A program made the translations under genes and the position numbers. Shown one piece after another: positions 57,704-64,000 of a stretch of DNA of 64,000 nt; position 1 is the stretch's first letter, and each line of letters starts with the position of its first letter. This DNA comes from Chamaecyparis obtusa (Eukaryota > Streptophyta > Pinopsida > Cupressales > Cupressaceae): the NCBI GenBank assembly GCA_027943335.1, contig BSBK01002928.1, positions 232,501 to 296,500 of the forward strand. The letters run 5' to 3'. Below the pieces are notes generated by a model. That model had not been told where the DNA came from and did not search any database. It saw only the letters and a list, made by a program, of their open reading frames with translations.

Positions 57704-59560
57704 ATGGTGGAAACTAGAGCTTCATCACACAAGAAATATGGAGAAGCACTTAACACTGCACCTTTGACTATTCACAAGGGTCCCACTCTTGAGCAACTCT
57801 ACAATTATGGTCTTTACGAAGATGACGGTCTTGGCAATTTTTGATTGAAAACTGGTTACATACCCCCTCCATCAACTCACGAAGCTAATCAACAAACCCC
57901 TCCTCGATCTAATCCAGGGAGCCCTAAAACTCCAAACATGTCTCATGGAGGAACACAACACGAGTCTCAAGGACACCATTCTCAACATGGTGTGGATCAA
58001 GAACCTACACCTTCTGAAATTATTCAATATCAAAATGATGATAACTTCAAGAAAATGATGAGGCATTTCTTGAAGGAAGATACAGAGGCATATTTTCTAG
58101 AGTTAGCTCATCAAGGAGCTAAGCTTCCTCCAAACTTTAATGTGGAAGATATCATTACACATGAGGAAGAAAATCCTATCATGGCTATGATGAAACAGAT
58201 GCATGCCATGCAAGTCAAACTTAACAAACTTGAAAAAGAAAAGAAACCTAAGGAGTTCTCCATGGAAGCTCTATGCCCTTTTCCATTTGATAAAGACTTG
58301 TACATGCCGCCATTCCCTAAAAGAGTGGAGATGCCTAAATATGATAAGTATGATGGAAACTTTGATCCTCAAGATCATGTCAAAGAATTTTGTACTCAAT
58401 CTATGGATTTTATGCATGAACCAACCTTCTTAATGCATCTTTTCCCTTGATCTCTAGGAGGAGTAGCCATTCATTGGTTCTCTAGAATGCCTCCTACTAT
58501 CAAAACTTTTGAGGAGTTAATCAAACTGTTCTATCAACAATACTCCTACAATATTCAACATCTGGTCACTATGATCGACATCTACAATCTAAAACAATAT
58601 CCAGGAGAACCGTTCCTGACATTTCTCAAGAGATGGAGGAAGAAATTTTCTCTATATGCTAGACCCATTCCCGAAACTGAGAAGTTGGAAATCTTCATCA
58701 ACAATCTTGTTCCAGAAATCAACTACTCTTTACAAATGCAAAATTATAGATCTTTTGACAAGATGGTAGATAATGTGATCAAAATTGAGAAAGTACTTAT
58801 GAAGAAAGGAGACATCACACTTAAAAAAGACAAGTATGAATCTGGATCTAGTTCTAAGGACAAGAACAAAAACTGGAACAAGAATAAAGGCATTGTCACA
58901 GATGGCATTATTGATAATATTCGTACCCCATCTAAGGCACCTGCTTTCAATCTCACTATTGGTACCCAAACCATCAAGGCTTCTGAAGCTAAAGCAACAA
59001 AGTCCAACAGAAAGTCATCTGATTACAAACCTTGGGCTATAGATCCTAATCGCAAATTCACTCCTCTTGGAGAATCCTTGGAATCTGCCATGAAAACTCT
59101 ATTGGCAAACAAAATCATCTACTTGCCTGAGATGAAAGTCTTTGATCCGGAACCTAAACTGAAATGGTGGAGAGAGAATGATTTCTATGAATTCCATCAC
59201 AATAAAGGTCATAAGACTAATAACTATGTTCGCTTGAAGCACATTATACAAGACACAATTGATAATTGTGACATCACGATTGACAATCATAAGAGTAATA
59301 ATGATCATACAACATTCACAGAACCATTTCCTAAACATGGTAAAGAAGATTCTTCTTCTCAACCTAATATGGGTGCTAAAGTCAATTATGTCTACTCTAG
59401 AAACAATTTTGTTATCAATATGGTTGAACCATGCCTATCTGAGCATTGCAATGTCATCACAATTATAAGAAGAGATAGAGAAAATCAATCAGCTAATGCA
59501 GTTACTCAATCACAAGCTCAGGCACACCTACAAGGACAAATACCAGATTCATCCAATGTC
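57704..59560 (+). pseudogene. Element G gag
   Basis: It starts at ATG 57704 (MVETRASSHKKYGEALNTAP, then TLEQLYNYGLYEDDGLGNF). The first stop is TGA at 57842 (TGG elsewhere would fit), the second TGA near 58448. Segments in order are: QHGVDQEPTPSEIIQYQNDD; ITHEEENPIMAMMKQMHAMQ; LCPFPFDKDLYMPPFPKRVE; PKYDKYDGNFDPQDHVKEFC; the capsid part GGVAIHWFSRMPPTIKTFEE and FLTFLKRWRKKFSLYARPIP; MVDNVIKIEKVLMKKGDITL. The knuckle reads FYEFHHNKGHKTNNY, where both Cys have become Tyr (TGT to TAT), so zinc binding is lost. This is the fullest gag in the window. Confidence 0.9.
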
Positions 59561-60290
59561 CCTAAGGTGCCTTTCAATCTTTCATCTGCTTCTAAACAAA
59601 AGGCTACATCTAAATCTTCAAATCATAAAGACACAAGGCCTACTTCATATAGTATTGTCCAACAACTCCAGCACACAAATGCTAAAATCTCCATGTTTGA
59701 GTTGCTTCAGATATCTCCAGCTCATAGAGCCATTCTAGACAAAGCTCTACTCAGATCCAATGTTCCTGATGACCTTGATTTAGACAGATTCCAGACTATG
59801 GTTGGTCATCTTACATCTCCACAATACATTTCCTTTTTAGAGGAAGATGATAATTCCTTGAGTCATCCACATAACCAACCCTTGCATATTGAAGTCTTGA
59901 TCCAAAACCATCATGTCAAACATGTGTTGATAGATGGGGGTGCTGGCCTAAACATTTGTTCTTTTATCTTGATTAGACAATTGGGATTTTTAGAAATGGC
60001 CATTGATCCCAGGAAGAAGATAAATATCAAAGCATATGATGAGAAAGAAAGATCTTCTAAGGGAACTATTGTCTTACCTATCAGAGCAGGTCCTGTCATC
60101 AGAGATACTATATGTCAAGTTCTTGATCTACCTTTGGCTTACAATATCCTTCTAGGGAGACCCTAGATACATGAAATGAAAGCCATTCCCTCTACATTCC
60201 ATAAGTGTTTGAAATTTCCTTATGAAGGAGTCGAGGTGACAATTCCAGCTGATCTATAAACAACTTGCAATACCTTGAAAGAGAGTGTTG
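59561..60290 (+). pseudogene. Element G protease
   Basis: In frame with gag. It reads SYSIVQQLQHTNAKISMFEL, LLQISPAHRAILDKALLRSN and HPHNQPLHIEVLIQNHHVKH. The retropepsin box VLIDGGAGLNICSF near 59925 has its catalytic Asp intact. IKAYDEKERSSKGTIVLPIR and LAYNILLGRP follow, then TAG at 60164 where TGG (Trp) is found in B and E, then IHEMKAIPSTFHKCLKFPYE. Apart from that stop the domain is complete. Confidence 0.9.
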
Positions 60291-61940
60291 ATAAACTTGT
60301 TCCTAATAATAGAGAATCTTCCACTAAGCAAATAGATGTAGCATCCACGTCCAAGATGGAAGACATTGCTAAAGAGGTTAAGATCAAAGACAATGGTATG
60401 GGAGAATATACTATATAGCCAATCTTATCTTTGACATCTCTCCCTATCTCTCCTAAATCTTATGGGCAAACTCTAAAACAGTTTAAAAAGGAGTCTAACG
60501 AACCTCTTGAAGAATATAAAAGAAATTTTGTTGTGGAACAAGTATCTAAATAGGATTTTGAAGAAGATGAAGCTATGCTCACATGGCTATACAAAGATGA
60601 ACCTAAATCTCAAGTGATTCAAAAGTGTGATGCTAAAAAACCGAATATCCCTTCTAAGTCATATGGCCTAGGAGACAAATTGATCACAAAAATGGGATAT
60701 AAAGGAAAAGGACCTCTAGGACTATAGGGTAAAGGTCTTTTGTCACATCTTGATCATTGTGGCTAAGAAAACAAGAATACAATAGGTCTAGGATACACGA
60801 AGAAACCTTTCTATCTTAGCAAGAACTCCCCGCATGTTTTAGAACAAGTTGAGCCCTCCGTGGCAAATCAACTAAAGGGAGAAACAACATAACAATCTGA
60901 TAGTGATGATTCAAACACCACTGAAGATCTCATTCCCTATGAGCGTTCACCTAAAGAAATAAAAGACCTCCTTGAAGCTAAAGATGATCCAATAAAAAGA
61001 ATTAATGTAGTAGAAACACAAGAACCTACTATAGAGCAAGAGATAGTTGCAACACAAGAACCAACTAATCTCAAAGGAAATCACACAGACAAAGAGGAAG
61101 GTGGTAGTTATTCTGAGACATATTCCCATGAGTATGAATTCAAATTAGAATATGAGGGAAACCCTTCTTGGGGTATTCATCCTGACTTTACTCATGTTCT
61201 TAGATTTCCTAGAGGTCTAGATGAAGAGATAGAAGATGAATCAAATGAATATGAATGGGGAGTCATTCCAAAACCAGATGAACTTATTACAGAAAAGCAT
61301 GTTAATGTTATTCACCAATATGCACCTAAAACCAATGTAAGTCTAGAGCGAAATGATGAACTTATCGAGTCTAGTCCACCAATGGCTGAAGTGGATTTCC
61401 ACAATGACATTGAGCCTATTCACGAATTGAATGTCTTAAGTTGTAATATCACCTTTGAACTCAAGCATCAGGTTAGGAACAATGATGAAAGATCCATATC
61501 CGTAAACACTCTTTCCCAATCTTTTAACACTTTGACTATCCAACATCTTAACCTTCTTGACCAAACTTCCACAAATCTGAGCTATGGTATTTATACCTTC
61601 CCGAATGACTATGCCCTTGCTTGCTACCTAAATGCAGTTGAGCCTATGAGGACTTCCATTAGTGAACCAAGTGTTAGCATGACAGAGTTGGACATCAAGT
61701 ATCTTAGTTAGAAAAATAAGAATAAGAATAAAAAGAAAAGGATTTCTAAGGGTGAAAACCACTTTGTGGCAGTCTCAGAACCTACAAAAGTAAAAATAAA
61801 AGACATATTTGAATGTGAAAACCTCTCTGAGGCACCTAAGGATGAGATATTTGATGTCCTTCCAAGTCATTTATAGGAAAGATCTCTAGTTATAATTGAG
61901 CCCACTCAATCTATCAATTTGGGAACAACAGAAGAACCAT
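60291..61940 (+). pseudogene. Element G linker with G-patch-like motif
   Basis: Still in the gag-pol frame. The G-patch region (about 60655-60815) reads SYGLGDKLITKMGYKGKGPL, then GKGLL and NTIGLGYTKKPFYLSKNSPH, with TAG and TAA inside. A long acidic part follows (EDLIPYERSPKEIKDLLEAK, SETYSHEYEFKLEYEGNPSW, FTHVLRFPRGLDEEIEDESN). The end has MTELDIKYLS, basic KNKNKNKKKR, and GENHFVAVSEPTKVKIKDIF. At least seven single stops occur, most fitting CAG or CAA changed to TAG or TAA. The role of this 550-residue linker is unknown, but B and E share it. Confidence 0.75.
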
Positions 61941-62870
61941 AGTCGATCCATGTAGCACAATCTTTATCAGAAGAAGAAAAGAAAAAATTTACAACATTCT
62001 TAACAGAAAAGAAGATCAACTTTGCATGGAGATACTCAGATATGCCAAGGTTGGATCCTAATCTTATAATGCACCATTTATCTATAGCTCCAAATGTTAA
62101 ACCTGTTAAGCAAAAATTGAGAAAGATGCATCCACATGTTGCACTCTTGGTAAAAGCTGAATTAGAGAAGATCCTAAAAGTTGGATTTATCTAAGTTATT
62201 GATTACATTGAATGGATCTCTAATATTGTACCTATTTATAAACCAGACAAATCTATAATAGTGTGCACAAATTTCAGAGATGTGAACAAAGCATGCCCTA
62301 AGGATGATTTTCCATTACCTAACATTGATATGATAGTGGACATGACGACGGGTTTTGAGATGTATTCTTTAATGGATGGTTTTTCTAGATATAATCAAAT
62401 CAAAATTGCTCCAGAAGATCAAGATAAAACTGCTTTCACATGTGCATGGGGTACCTTCTACTGGAATGTCATGCCATTTGGGCTTAAGAATGTTGGTGCT
62501 ACATATCAGAGAGCTATGACTTCTATTTTTCATGACATGATGCACCAAACTATGGAGGATTATGTTGATGATACATTAGAAAAATCTATGATTAGAGCTA
62601 AACATCTAAATGACTTGAGCAAGATACTAGACAAAATGGAAAAATTTAGTCTCAGACTAAATCCTAAGAAGTGTGTTTTTGGTGTCACTTCTGGAAAGCT
62701 TTTAGGCTACATTGTTTCAAAGAAAGGAATTGAAGTAGATCCAGCTAAAGTTAAAGCTATCATGGAGATGCAACCTCCCAAGAACATCAGTCAAATGAGA
62801 ACATTACAAGGGAGAGTACAATCTATTAGACACTTCATATCTCAGCTAGCAAACATATCACAACCTTTTA
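61941..62870 (+). pseudogene. Element G reverse transcriptase
   Basis: It reads SLSEEEKKKFTTFLTEKKIN, FAWRYSDMPRLDPNLIMHHL and KQKLRKMHPHVALLVKAELE. TAA at about 62192 (Arg in B) interrupts it, then it is open from 62261: CTNFRDVNKACPKDDFPLPN, YSLMDGFSRYNQIKIAPEDQ, MPFGLKNVGATYQRAMTSIF. The active site EDYVDDTLEKS near 62560 is intact. LNPKKCVFGVTSGKLLGYIV and PPKNISQMRTLQGRVQSIRH complete the thumb. This is the best preserved RT of the window, with one stop in its first third. Confidence 0.93.
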
Positions 62871-63760
62871 CAAAGACATTACATAAAGGTGTGACCTTTG
62901 CATGGAACGAGGAATGTGAAAAGAATTTTGACCATATCAAGAAGTATCTATCAAATCCTCCTATCTTGATGCCTCCTATTCAAGGGAAGCCTTTAATCTT
63001 ATATGTCTCTGCTATAGATACATCACTAGGGGCATTGCTTGCACATCATGATGAGAACAAGAAGGAAAGAGCTATATACTATATCAGTAGAACATTGGTG
63101 GCATATGAAAAGAATTATTTTATGATTGAAAAGGCTTGTCTAGCTATGATATTTTTGTCATAGAAATTGAGACATTATATGTTGGCTCATACCACACATT
63201 TAGTAGCTAAAATTGATCCACTAAAGTACCTACTAGCAAAGCTGCCCTCACGGGTAGATTAGCCAAATGGGTCATGCTCTTAAGTGAATTTGACATTGAA
63301 TATGTTGAAAGAAAAGCTATGCAAGGCCAAGTTATTGCTGATCAGTTAGCAGATGTGCCTTTGATTGATGATACACCAATGCAAATGGAATTTCCAAATT
63401 CCTTTATCATGAATCTTTCTTCTAGAGAATGGCAATTGTTCTTTGATGGCTCTTATACACAGAATGGATTTGGAGCAGGTATCTTGTTTATCACTCCTTA
63501 AGGATACTCCATTCCTAAGGCATTTAGAATCAAATTTCCATGTACAAACAATATTGTTGAATATGAAGCCCTTTTGAATGGTATGAAAATAGCAATTGAG
63601 TGGAGGGTAACAAAATTACACATTCATGGAGACTCACAACTTGTAATACATCAAGTCAATGATGTGTACCAAACAAAGGATGAAAAGCTCATTCCATACA
63701 AGAGAATGGTAGATGATCTAATGAAATATTTCATATCTATCACATTTGAGCAAATTCGTA
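62871..63760 (+). pseudogene. Element G RNase H plus second (archaeal-type) RNase H
   Basis: First domain: VTFAWNEECEKNFDHIKKYL, LYVSAIDTSLGALLAHHDEN and ERAIYYISRTLVAYEKNYFM. TAG at 63161 stands where B has Gln before KLRHYML. A frameshift follows near 63240 within the segment that reads KAALTGRLAKW in B. Second domain: WQLFFDGSYTQNGFGAGILF, TAA at 63499, then CTNNIVEYEALLNGMKIAIE and IHGDSQLVIHQVNDVYQTKD. The Asp, Glu, Asp order is intact. The double RNase H places G in the Tat lineage. Confidence 0.9.
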
Positions 63761-64000
63761 GAACAAAGAATAAGGTTACCGATGCAATGTCAATGCTATC
63801 TACTTTATTACAGCAACCTGAACATGAGCTACGCTACGAGTTCCTGGTGGAAGCACTATCTTATCCTGCATATGACTCCCCTGATACCCATATGATCTAC
63901 ACTGTTGTAGGTCATGATTCATCCAGATATAAAAACCTATTCTCCTATCTCAAAGACCAAATCATTCCCGATACCTTTAACCATCATGAAAATAGATACC
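63761..64000 (+). pseudogene. Element G integrase, N-terminal part, runs off the window
   Basis: It reads NKVTDAMSMLSTLLQQPEHE, LRYEFLVEALSYPAYDSPDT and VVGHDSSRYKNLFSYLKDQI, matching the start of integrase in B. No stop is seen in this part. The zinc-binding and catalytic domains lie beyond 64000. Confidence 0.85.

Larger units (their letters stand above)
54169..64000 (+). mobile_element. Element G: Tat-type retrotransposon, 5' 9.8 kb
   Basis: Same family as C but on the plus strand and with full pol. It starts with a 1264-base LTR in the gag of F (flank atttc at 54164-54168) and runs to the window end within integrase. Gag, protease, linker, RT and first RNase H lie in one continuous frame from 57704 to about 63230, broken only by single stop codons. 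One frameshift follows near 63240. The 3' LTR and any antisense gene lie outside the window. Confidence 0.93.

Overview
The window is plant nuclear DNA made almost entirely of decayed LTR retrotransposons inserted into one another. I see no host gene outside these elements. No tRNA, rRNA, CRISPR or bacterial signal was seen. The evidence for a large-genome seed plant is: Ty3/gypsy elements of the Tat type (a second RNase H after the normal one, extra antisense genes), one chromovirus with a chromodomain, a small element with an initiator-Met-type primer site, and heavy C-to-T decay at CAG and CGA codons. A gymnosperm such as a conifer fits, but the sequence does not prove it.

Layout. Positions 1-830 are AT-rich flank ending in a TATG microsatellite. 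Element A (831-10429, minus strand) is a gag-less Tat element with 1.5-1.6 kb LTRs. It carries a spliced antisense gene between integrase and the 3' LTR. Element E (about 11060-49681, plus strand) is an older Tat element split in two. Its gag and protease lie at 11392-13923 and its linker and start of RT at 47436-49681. Element D (13924-47435, minus) is a small non-autonomous element inserted in E. Element B (15640-46344, minus) is an 18 kb Tat element inserted in D. Element C (19175-31627, minus) is inserted in the antisense gene of B, and a solo LTR (26601-27804) is inserted in C. Target-site duplications support each step: agttg/agtta for D, ctttc for B, gtgtc for C and gtaaa for the solo LTR. 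On the right, chromovirus F (49682-54168, minus) interrupts the RT of E. F is in turn cut by element G (54169 to beyond 64000, plus), which belongs to the same family as C.

How the parts work together. Each Tat element has, in its own direction: LTR, primer site, long leader, gag, protease, a linker with a G-patch-like stretch, RT, gypsy RNase H, a second RNase H, integrase, a long 3' region, polypurine tract and LTR. The 3' region of B holds a plant mobile domain (PMD) gene on the opposite strand, with a probable intron, Gln-rich repeats and a coiled coil. A has a shorter spliced antisense gene at the same place. C has lost protease, RT and both RNases H but keeps an uninterrupted 762-codon ORF. 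This ORF begins as gag and continues into sequence I do not recognise.

Most stop codons in the element genes are TAG or TGA where CAG or CGA is expected, or TGG changed to TAG or TGA. This is the pattern left by long-term cytosine methylation. The points most worth checking are the antisense genes, the C ORF, and the repeated short palindromes in the leaders of B, C and G.
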